Part shown: positions 6,266 to 12,381 of the stretch, in pieces
Layout: each line of letters begins with the position of its first letter
How positions within the stretch are numbered: the first letter of the stretch is position 1
From: Chitinilyticum litopenaei DSM 21440
Lineage (GTDB): Bacteria > Pseudomonadota > Gammaproteobacteria > Burkholderiales > Chitinibacteraceae
Reading direction: 5' to 3'
DNA length: 13,354 bases
NCBI RefSeq assembly: GCF_000428145.1
Contig: NZ_ATZJ01000061.1
Location: 1 to 13,354, forward strand
Program-made: the position numbers and the translations under genes
Notes under the pieces: model-generated
What the model was told of the DNA's origin: nothing
The model's database searches: none
What the model saw: only the letters and a program-made list of their open reading frames with translations

Positions 6266-7213
6266 ATGAAACCCCTTCTAGCACTGGCAACACTGCTTCT
6301 CGCCAGCATTGCGGGAGGCGCCTTCGCCGCTGACAAGCCGAGGCCGGAACACATCGGCATGAGCATTTCCAGCCTGGCCAACCCCTACTTTGTCGCCCTG
6401 ACGCGCGGCGCACAGGATCGCGCCCGGCAGCTGAACCCGCAGGTAAAACTGACGGCACGCTCGGCCGAATACGACGTCCACCGGCAGATCGCCCAGATCA
6501 GGGAGCTGATGGGGCTCAACATCGATCTGCTGATTGTCAGCGCCTCGACGGAAGACGGGCTCGCGGCAATCCTGCAGGAAGCGCGCAAGAAAGGCATCGT
6601 GGTGATCGGCGCCGATGTGCGTGCCAAAGGCGCAAGCCAGACCGTGCTGACCGACAATCTGCAGGCCGGGCAGAAAGTCTGCGACTACCTCGCCAGAGCC
6701 ATCAACGGCAAAGGCACATTCCTGATCCAGAATGGCCCGCAGGTTTCTTCCGTGCTAGACCGGGTCAGCGGTTGCAAGCAGGCGCTGGCGGCATACCCGG
6801 GAATCCGGCTGCTCAGCGACAAGGAAGATGGCAAGGCGTCCGTCTGGGGCGGGCATGCCTCGCTGCAGGAATCGCTCAAGCGCTACCCGCAGATCGATGC
6901 ACTGTTCACCATCAACGACCGGCAGGCGCTCGGCAGCCTGCAGGCCCTGCGTGAAGCGGGGCAGACCCACACCCTGATCGGCTCCGTCGATGGCTCGGCG
7001 GCGGCCGTCAAGGAAATCGCCGGTGGTGCGCAGATCGTCGTCTCCGCCAGCCAGTCCCCCGAAACCATGGGACGCCGCGCAATCGATATGGGCGTCGCCC
7101 TTCTCAAAGGCGCCAGACCGGAAGCCGAACTCGAATTGCTCGGCACCACGCTGGTTACCCGTGACAATGCCGCAACCTTCATCGCCTGGGACGCCAGCAA
7201 GCCGGGGCACTGA
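6266..7213 (+). CDS. Periplasmic substrate-binding protein, RbsB-like (Peripla_BP_4)
   Basis: A 315-residue exported protein with a clear signal peptide: K2, a hydrophobic core at about 4-16 and a cleavage site after A21 (AFA-AD). The mature part begins IGMSISSLANPYF (30-42), the standard first strand of ribose/galactose-type binding proteins. It continues with the IAQIRELMGLNIDLLIVSAS segment, IVVIGADV, a V-TDNLQAG segment, the inter-domain DRVSGC region, FTINDRQALGSLQAL and IGSVDG near 250. Such proteins bind a sugar or sugar-like ligand between two lobes and deliver it to an ABC permease or a chemoreceptor. No permease or ATPase gene adjoins it, so it is an orphan. GGAG lies 8 nt before the ATG. 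A terminator follows, so the gene is monocistronic. The ligand cannot be deduced; divergence from an aldehyde reductase is only a hint. Confidence 0.9.
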   Translation: MKPLLALATLLLASIAGGAFAADKPRPEHIGMSISSLANPYFVALTRGAQDRARQLNPQVKLTARSAEYDVHRQIAQIRELMGLNIDLLIVSASTEDGLAAILQEARKKGIVVIGADVRAKGASQTVLTDNLQAGQKVCDYLARAINGKGTFLIQNGPQVSSVLDRVSGCKQALAAYPGIRLLSDKEDGKASVWGGHASLQESLKRYPQIDALFTINDRQALGSLQALREAGQTHTLIGSVDGSAAAVKEIAGGAQIVVSASQSPETMGRRAIDMGVALLKGARPEAELELLGTTLVTRDNAATFIAWDASKPGH

Positions 7214-7236
7214 GCGGCGCCAGTGCCAGAAATAAC

Positions 7237-7262
7237 AAAGCCCTGATTGCTCAGGGCTTTTT
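7237..7262 (+). terminator. Rho-independent terminator after the binding-protein gene
   Basis: AAAGCCCTGA-TTGC-TCAGGGCTTT is a perfect 10-bp stem followed by TT, 23 nt after the stop codon. It lies between convergent genes. In the minus direction (after ssb) it would end in GGGCTTTGTT, a weaker tail that may still help terminate ssb transcripts. Confidence 0.9.
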
Positions 7263-7299
7263 GCTGCCGGTTTCAGGCTGTAAACCGTACTGCGGTCGA

Positions 7300-7818
7300 T
7301 CAGAACGGAATATCATCCTCGAAATCGTCAAAGCTGCGTGCCGGCTTGGCGGCAGGAGCCGGAGCAGCCTGGCGCGGCGCGGCGGCCTGCTGCGGTGCGG
7401 CCGGTGCGCTGTATTCCTGGTTGTACTCGTTGCCACCGCTGTAGCCGCCACCCTGACCGCCACCCATGCCACCGCCGTCACCACGGCCACCGAGCATCTT
7501 CATTTCATCGGCCACGATTTCGGTGGTGTAGCGGTCAGCGCCGGTCTGCTTGTCCTGCCACTTGCGCGTTTGCAGACGGCCTTCGATGTAGACCGAGCTG
7601 CCCTTTTTCAGGTACTGGCCGGCGATTTCGGCCAGGCGGCCATACATGGTGATGTTGTGCCACTCGGTTTTTTCCTGCTTCTGGCCGGTGTTCTTGTCCT
7701 TCCAGCTCTCGGTAGTGGCGATCGAGAAATTGCAGACCGCGCCGCCCGAGGGCAGGAAGCGGGATTCCGGGTCGCGCCCGAGGTTGCCGATCAGCAGCAC
7801 TTTGTTCAACGATGCCAT
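7300..7818 (-). CDS. ssb: Single-stranded DNA-binding protein Ssb
   Basis: A 172-residue bacterial Ssb that coats ssDNA as a tetramer and recruits replication and repair proteins. The N-terminal OB fold (about 1-110) is canonical: MASLNKVLLIGNLGRDPESR, then NFSIATTESWKDKNTG, EWHNITMYGRLAEIAGQYLKKGS, YIEGRLQTRKWQDKQTG and TEIVADEMKML. A Gly-rich linker (111-128) and an Ala/Pro/Gln-rich segment lead to the acidic partner-binding tip DDFEDDIPF at the very end, so the protein is complete. GGAG lies 8 nt before the ATG, inside the end of the upstream transporter gene. The ATG overlaps the transporter stop by one base (TAATG), which implies translational coupling. Confidence 0.98.
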   Translation of the reverse strand: MASLNKVLLIGNLGRDPESRFLPSGGAVCNFSIATTESWKDKNTGQKQEKTEWHNITMYGRLAEIAGQYLKKGSSVYIEGRLQTRKWQDKQTGADRYTTEIVADEMKMLGGRGDGGGMGGGQGGGYSGGNEYNQEYSAPAAPQQAAAPRQAAPAPAAKPARSFDDFEDDIPF

Positions 7819-9200
7819 TAGTTTGTCTCCGCAATTAGCTGTTCTGCCGCCGCCTCGTCCCAGCCATCCTGCAGGACCTTGAGCAAGGCAACGCGCTCGT
7901 CTATCAGTACGACGGCCTCTTTCACGCCGTCCAGGCTCGCCAGTTTAGCAGACAGCACCCCGGCATCGCCCTGCCAATCTTCGCCGATGTGAAACATGCG
8001 CGTGCGCACCGGCAGGGGCGGCTGCATGCCCCAGGCGACCGCCAGCCACCCGGCCATCAGCAGCGCGCACAGCGCGAACACCGGCGCCGGGCTGCCGTAG
8101 CGCTCGAAGAGCCAGCCGGCCAGCACCGCGCCCAGGAACATGCTCGCCGACTGGCAGGTGGTGTACACCCCCATGGCGGTGCCCTTGGCCTGCGCCGGAG
8201 CAATCTTGGAAATCAGGCTGGGCTGGGTGGCCTCCAGGACGTTGAAGGCAATGAAATACAGGGTGAGCCACAGCACGATGGCGGCCAGGCTGGGCAGCCA
8301 CAGCGTCATGCCGAGCTGCGCGGCCAGCATCAGCGCGATGGCAAAAAGGAAAACGCGCTTCAGTTGCCGCTTTTTCTCGCCATAGATCACCGCCGGCACC
8401 ATCAGCACGAAGGCCAGCAGCACCACCGGCAGATACACCCACCAGTGCTGCCCGACCTCCAGGCCACCGACGCGGGTCAGCAGCAGCGGCATCACGGTGA
8501 ACATCGCCATCTGCGCGGCGTGCAGCGCGAACACGCCATAGTTGAGGCGCAGCAGCTGCCCATCGCGCAGCACCAGCGGCAAACGGCTGGAGCTGGTTTC
8601 GGTGTCCGAATGAAAGCGCGTGACGGCCGGATCGGGAATGATGCGCCACACGCCGATAAAGGCCAGCGCCGCCAGGGCGGCCGTCAGCGCGAAAATGCCC
8701 GGCAGGCCGATTGCGGCGGCCAGCTTGGGCGCGGCGACCAGCGAAACGGCAAAGGTCGTGGCGATGCTGCCGCCGATCATCGCCATCGCCTTGGTGCGGT
8801 GCTCCTCGCGCGTGAGGTCGGCCAGCAAGGCGGTGATCGCCGCCGAAATCGCCCCCGCGCCCTGCACCGCGCGGCCGACGATCAGCCAGACGATGTGCTC
8901 GGACAGGGCGCAGATCAGGCTGCCGACGACGAACAACGCCAGGCCGATATAGATGACCCGCTTGCGGCCGATATGGTCGCTCCACATGCCGAAGGGCAAT
9001 TGCAGCAGCGCCTGCGTCAGCCCATAGGCGCCCAGGGCGAGGCCGACCAGTACATGGTTTTCCCCGCCCGGCAGCTGCTTCGCGTACACGGCGAACACCG
9101 GCAGGATAAGGAACATGCCAAGCATGCGCAGCGCATACAGGCCGGAAAGGCCCAGCGTGGCGCGCAATTCAAGGGCGGTCAGTTGCAAAGCGGCAGACAT
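7818..9200 (-). CDS. MFS transporter, YajR-like with C-terminal ferredoxin-like (YAM) domain
   Basis: A 460-residue inner-membrane major facilitator with 12 predicted helices. Motif A is textbook, GMWSDHIGRKR at residues 71-81, and a motif C-like Gly-rich segment follows in TM5 (IGGSIATTFAVSLVAAPKLAA). The transmembrane part ends near residue 392. The remaining ~65 residues (DAGVLSAKLASLDGVKEAVVLIDERVALLKV, split over about 412-442) form a predicted beta-alpha-beta-beta-alpha-beta module like the YAM domain of E. coli YajR. That family is thought to be a proton-driven exporter of unknown substrate. The transporter gene is the first of a two-gene unit with ssb, an arrangement seen in other betaproteobacteria. 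The ATG at 9200 lacks a strong Shine-Dalgarno. A -10-like TAAGAT lies at 9231-9236 on the minus strand, about 30 nt upstream, without a good -35. Confidence 0.9.
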   Translation of the reverse strand: MSAALQLTALELRATLGLSGLYALRMLGMFLILPVFAVYAKQLPGGENHVLVGLALGAYGLTQALLQLPFGMWSDHIGRKRVIYIGLALFVVGSLICALSEHIVWLIVGRAVQGAGAISAAITALLADLTREEHRTKAMAMIGGSIATTFAVSLVAAPKLAAAIGLPGIFALTAALAALAFIGVWRIIPDPAVTRFHSDTETSSSRLPLVLRDGQLLRLNYGVFALHAAQMAMFTVMPLLLTRVGGLEVGQHWWVYLPVVLLAFVLMVPAVIYGEKKRQLKRVFLFAIALMLAAQLGMTLWLPSLAAIVLWLTLYFIAFNVLEATQPSLISKIAPAQAKGTAMGVYTTCQSASMFLGAVLAGWLFERYGSPAPVFALCALLMAGWLAVAWGMQPPLPVRTRMFHIGEDWQGDAGVLSAKLASLDGVKEAVVLIDERVALLKVLQDGWDEAAAEQLIAETN

Positions 9201-9278
9201 GCAGGTCGCAGGACGAATGGTGAAGCGCGCATCTTAGCAGCTTGCCACCACCTCGTTGCCCCGCCGAATTTACTTATG

Positions 9279-9330
9279 GGTATACGTCCACAGCCCATTC
9301 ATATAAAAGGCTGCATATATATACATCAAC
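9279..9330 (+). repeat. Structured intergenic element, copy A
   Basis: Begins GGTATACG and contains CAGCC (9291-9295) paired with GGCTG (9309-9313), enclosed by GTATA...TATAC. It aligns without gaps over its first 37 nt with the element at 11018-11068. The conserved parts are the first 8 bases, AGCCC at offsets 14-18, GGCT at offsets 31-34 and a distal ATATAC. Roughly two-thirds of positions match by hand alignment. Confidence 0.45.
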
Positions 9331-9413
9331 CGGTATAAACCGGAGCCCGGCAGCATCAGCCTCCAGTGGTTTGCGCGTGTGCCGCAGAAAGCCCGGCGAG
9401 CCAGCGCAAAGAC

Positions 9414-9455
9414 CAGCCATGCAGAAGTGCGCCATCCTTGACCTCTGCATGGCTG
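9414..9455. repeat. 12-bp perfect inverted repeat upstream of the hydrolase gene
   Basis: CAGCCATGCAGA (9414-9425) and TCTGCATGGCTG (9444-9455) are exact reverse complements with an 18-nt spacer. No T-run follows on either strand, so it is not a standard terminator. It lies 135-176 nt before the hydrolase ATG. Confidence 0.6.
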
Positions 9456-9589
9456 CAGTTTGTCTCTGTGCTGCGACTGGCAGCGCGCCGCGCCACCGCT
9501 ACAGAATTTCACAAACTTTCATACTTGATTGCAGCTTGCGCAAGATTACGCCCCTACACTGCCGGCGACCCTCACACCGGAGCCTGCCC

Positions 9590-10894
9590 ATGTCCCGCCT
9601 TGCCCGCTGCTGCATTGCCACCCTGCTTGCCCTGCCCTTCGCGCTGAGCGCCTGCGGTGGCGGCAGCGACCAACCCGCCACCTCCAAACCCACCCCAACC
9701 CCCACCGCGATACCGGTCACGCCCACGCCAACGCCGTCACCACTGCCGCAAGTGCTGCTGCGCGTCGACAACTACAGCAAGGCCGGCGAGCTGGGCGCCG
9801 GCAGCAGCCAGCTGCTGCGCTACCGCAAGCCCGCGATTCGCGGCGGCGACACCGAAGCCAACACGCTGCTGTTCACCCCCAAGGGCACGGCGCCGGCTGG
9901 CGGCTGGCCGCTGGTGGTCTGGGCGCATGGCACCACGGGGGTGGCCGACGCCTGCGCGCCCAGCCGCGACTTCGCGCTGGACCAGGACCGCGACATGGTC
10001 GCCGCCCTGCTGCAAGCCGGCTTTGCCGTGCTGGCGCCCGACTACGAAGGCCTGGATGCACCGGGCATTCACCCCTACCTGAGCCTCGACAGCCAGGGCC
10101 GCTCGATTACCCATGCCGTGCTCGCGGCCCATGAAGTGATCGATACCCGTTTTACCCGCTTTGCGCCCGGCTGGGCCGTGATCGGTCATTCGCAGGGCGG
10201 CTTTGCCGCGCTGGCCGCCGCCCAGCACGCCAGCGCCCTGCGCGAACGCTATCCGCTGCGCGCCACGGTCGCGCTGGCGCCGGGCAGCGATCTGGTGCTC
10301 ACCGTCAGCGAGCTGTTCGCCAAACTCGATCAGCTGCAGGCCGCACACGACAGCAAGCCCAGCGAAGCCACACTGGACGCGCTCGGTGAAGCGGTATTCA
10401 CCACCGCCTATAACGGCACCATGCTGGCGCATGGCCTCGCCAGCCAGAATCCGGCCATCGGCGTCGCACAGGTCGTAGACCCGCGTTTCCTGCCGATTGC
10501 CGCACTGGCGGCAGAACAGCGTTACTGTCTGGACGAGCGCAATGAATTCGTCGGCGCGCTGCAGCAGGATCTGGTGCGCCACCTGCAGGCGGGCGGCAAG
10601 CTCGCCAGTTACCCGTCCCTGCGCCGCGACCTGCTCGACAACACCGTGATCCTCCAGCAACTCGAGCGCAACCGCCCCGGCCAGGTCAAGCTGGATGGAC
10701 CCATCCTGATGGTTCAAGGCACGGAGGACACGCAGACTCCGGTCCAAGCCGCCCGCGTGCTGGCCAAGACCATGCAGTCATTGGGTAGCCAGGTGCAGTA
10801 TGTGGAAGCCCCTGGTGGCGACCACGGCAGCATCCTGCTCAGCCACCGCGCCCAGGCCATCGACTTTTTGCGCCAGCAGCTGCTGGCCACGAAG
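9590..10894 (+). CDS. Lipoprotein alpha/beta hydrolase (secretory lipase/esterase-like)
   Basis: A 435-residue exported serine hydrolase. A short signal peptide ends in lipobox LSAC, so Cys22 is lipidated and the protein is membrane-anchored, probably at the outer membrane. A Pro/Thr-rich tether (about 34-53) precedes the catalytic domain. HGTTG at 113-117 supplies the oxyanion-hole region, and GHSQGG at 199-204 contains the nucleophile Ser201. GTEDTQTPV at 377-385 gives the probable acid Asp380, and GGDHGS at 409-414 gives His412. This order and the HGTTG motif fit the secretory-lipase type of alpha/beta hydrolase; the substrate is unknown and could be a lipid or another ester. The start at 9590 is set by GGAG 7 nt upstream and by the signal peptide; the frame's extension to 9242 lacks coding character. 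No typical terminator follows, only a GC-rich palindrome at 10934-10976. Confidence 0.92.
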
Positions 10895-10933
10895 TAGTCG
10901 CTGATCGGGCAGTGGCGTCAGCGCCGCGTTGCT

Positions 10934-10976
10934 CATGCCGGCATTCCACGGGCCTCCCCCGCGGGACGCCGGCATG
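10934..10976. repeat. Imperfect 43-nt palindrome after the hydrolase gene
   Basis: Outer arms CATGCCGGC (10934-10942) and GCCGGCATG (10968-10976) pair perfectly. Inner CCACGGG (10946-10952) and CCCGCGG (10958-10964) pair with one A-C mismatch. It could stabilise or end the hydrolase mRNA, although no T-run follows. Confidence 0.55.
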
Positions 10977-11017
10977 GCTAATTGCCGAGCTGGCAACCCG
11001 ATCGGGAATTAGAAAAA

Positions 11018-11068
11018 GGTATACGCATGCAGCCCTTAGCTGCAAATGGCTACAGCCATATACCCAAC
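11018..11068 (+). repeat. Structured intergenic element, copy B (three-way-junction fold)
   Basis: An outer stem GGTAT (11018-11022) / ATACC (11060-11064) encloses TGCAGC-CCTTA-GCTGCA (11028-11044) and ATGGC-TACA-GCCAT (11046-11059). This gives a compact three-way junction. It shares its first 8 bases and internal landmarks with copy A at 9279-9330. Confidence 0.5.
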
Positions 11069-11158
11069 AAAATGCAGAAGATTCCGGCAAGAAATGCAGC
11101 ACCTGCCCCGCCCGGGCAACAGACCACTGCCGCGAGAATGAATAAGCTCAGCATCTTC

Positions 11159-11229
11159 GTAGGCCGGATAAGCGCAACGCCATCCGGAACCGCGCAAGCG
11201 CCAGAAGGCGCTACGCTTATCCGGCCAAC
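11159..11229. repeat. REP doublet (BIME/REPIN-like element)
   Basis: Two REP-like heads face each other. GTAGGCCGGATAAGCG (11159-11174) and CGCTTATCCGGCCAAC (11214-11229) are reverse complements except at one position. Within the left half, CCGGAT (11164-11169) pairs with ATCCGG (11182-11187) around GCG-CAA-CGC, the classic REP hairpin. The right half carries AGCGCC-AGAA-GGCGCT (11197-11212) and a decayed distal arm. The GTAG/GTTGG head plus CCGGATAAG...ATCCGG body is the common proteobacterial REP format. No RAYT transposase gene lies in the window. Confidence 0.75.
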
Positions 11230-11394
11230 TGCGCCTGGTTTTCTCGGCGGCGGGGCAGCGACCCCACCCCCCCACCCTGTGCAGCATGCCCGGCACTGCG
11301 TCGGATATTTCACAAATCCGACAAAAACTGTCTAGTAATCTGAATTTCATGTAATTTTCAGAAAACCAAAAACAAGCAAATCAGGGGCAAGACA

Positions 11395-12381
11395 ATGCAG
11401 ACAGTCCGGAAAACCACGTATGGCAGGCTTGCGCTCGCGCTGGCCACCGCAATGCTGGGCGCATGCGGAGGCGGCAACGCTGACACGCCGCAAGCAAACC
11501 AGCTCGACCCGGCAATAATCCAGCAGGAGATCGATGCCCGCAGCGTCGCACTGGCCTCCATTGATCCCAACCACACCGATTTTTCCGACCTTGCCGTGTT
11601 TGGCCAGAGCGTCGGTGACGCGCGCATTGTCGTGCTGAACGAAACCGAACATGCACTGGGCGAAAACATGCGCCTGGTTGCCCGGCTGACCCGCTATCTG
11701 CATGAACAGAAAGGCTTTGATGTGTTCCTGATGGAAAGCAGCCTCTTCGATGTGCAGCGCATGGTTGAACTGAAACAGCAGCAGGGCATCTCCTATCTGG
11801 ACTCCGGCCCCGGCCGCATGTTCTTTGCCACATCCCGCACCGCCGAAGGCCGTGAACTGGTGCGCTATCTGGATCAGGCGGCACAGGGCGGCCGACCGCT
11901 GCAGCTGGCCGGCGTCGATGTGATGATGGGTGGCGAGTCATCGCTGACCGAATTGCTGCCGCGCCTTGAGCACTACCTGCGGCAAAACGGCTCCACGCTG
12001 CCGGACTCGGCAAACTGGCCGGCTTACCGCATGGTCAGCCAGAAAATCGCCAGCCTGGTCCAGGTGCAAAGTGACCGGCCCAGCAGCGCGGAGCAAGCCG
12101 CGTTTCAGCAGGTTTCCACCCAGCTGGCCAGCGAGCTGTGCCAGACACCTTACGCGGGTGAAGCGGTTTTCGAGTCAAAGAGCTACTGGTGCCGCGTCAC
12201 GCAGAGCCTGCCTTATCAGGCACGCTATCTGTGGACATCGGCTGGCAGCAGCAATGCCGACCTGAACTGGGCAGAACGCGACATTGCCCAGGGCCAGAAC
12301 GCCGCATGGTGGCTGGAAGGGCCGTTTCGCGGCAAAAAGGCCATCCTCTTCACGCACGCCGCGCATGGCTCTGTTGCATAA
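11395..12381 (+). pseudogene. Erythromycin-esterase-superfamily lipoprotein, 3' end removed by IS insertion
   Basis: The frame encodes 328 residues. A lipoprotein signal peptide with lipobox LGAC (Cys24) is followed by an Ere-like (PF05139-type) domain. DARIVVLNETEHALGENMRL (75-94) matches the family's 'GE-x-x-HG' region with E83 and H86, and FDVFLMESS (108-116) supplies E114. WAERDIAQGQNAAWWLE (292-308) and KKAILFTHAAH (314-324) match the late 'rD..MA.N..WL' and 'K.ivwaHNaH' motifs. Host sequence stops right after His324; the last codons (G-S-V-A-stop) are the end of the adjacent IS5-type element. Family members usually continue for another hundred or so residues, so this copy is truncated and probably inactive. 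AGGGG precedes the ATG at a suitable distance. Function before disruption is unknown; lipoprotein members are not shown to be macrolide esterases. Confidence 0.85.

Larger units (their letters stand above)
9201..9589. other. Divergent intergenic region between the MFS and lipoprotein-hydrolase genes
   Basis: About 390 nt with no supportable gene. Reading frames cross it, but the codons are unlike the neighbours and the hydrolase has a better start at 9590. It holds: an AT-rich core at 9271-9345 with GTATAC and TATATATAC; a CCGGT-ATAA-ACCGG dyad (9330-9343); a 12-bp inverted repeat (9414-9455); the palindrome CTTGCGCAAG (9535-9544); and a 10-mer ATTTCACAAA (9506-9515) that recurs upstream of the next lipoprotein gene. 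Promoters for both flanking genes must lie here, but I cannot place the plus-strand one confidently. Confidence 0.6.
10895..11394. other. Long intergenic region rich in palindromes, upstream of the Ere-like gene
   Basis: About 500 nt with no convincing gene. In order it holds: the stop of the hydrolase (10895-10897); a long imperfect palindrome (10934-10976); the 10-bp palindrome CCCGATCGGG (10997-11006); a structured element related to one upstream of the hydrolase (11018-11068); a REP doublet (11159-11229); a C-rich tract with seven consecutive Cs (11267-11273); a 7-bp hairpin carrying ATTTCACAAA (11300-11322); and TCTGAA...TTCAGA (11339-11362). From about 11300 to the next ATG the base composition turns markedly AT-rich, suggesting promoter DNA. 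Confidence 0.65.

Noticed and set aside
7989..9338. Long plus-strand open frame opposite the MFS gene
   Set aside because: Low-complexity Gln/His/Arg/Gly-rich translation, typical of the complement of a hydrophobic transporter gene.
9242..9589. 116-codon N-terminal extension of the lipoprotein hydrolase frame
   Set aside because: It would bury the signal peptide and lipobox, lacks coding character, and the ATG at 9590 has a good ribosome-binding site.
11267..11273. Seven-C tract as a phase-variation switch
   Set aside because: It is short, lies more than 120 nt before the gene, and is not placed in a coding frame or between -10 and -35 boxes that I can identify.
9201..11394. CRISPR array or small-RNA gene among the repeats
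   Set aside because: The repeats are paired inverted arms or two diverged copies, not regularly spaced direct repeats, and no promoter-terminator pair frames a small RNA.
12367..12381. IS6/IS26-family terminal repeat, suggested by GGCTCTGTTGCA
   Set aside because: The adjoining transposase is clearly IS5/IS903-type, whose terminal repeat has a similar start, so an IS6 element is not needed.
11395..12381. Ere-like gene as an intact short protein
   Set aside because: Its last codons and stop belong to the IS end, and family homology stops exactly at the IS junction.
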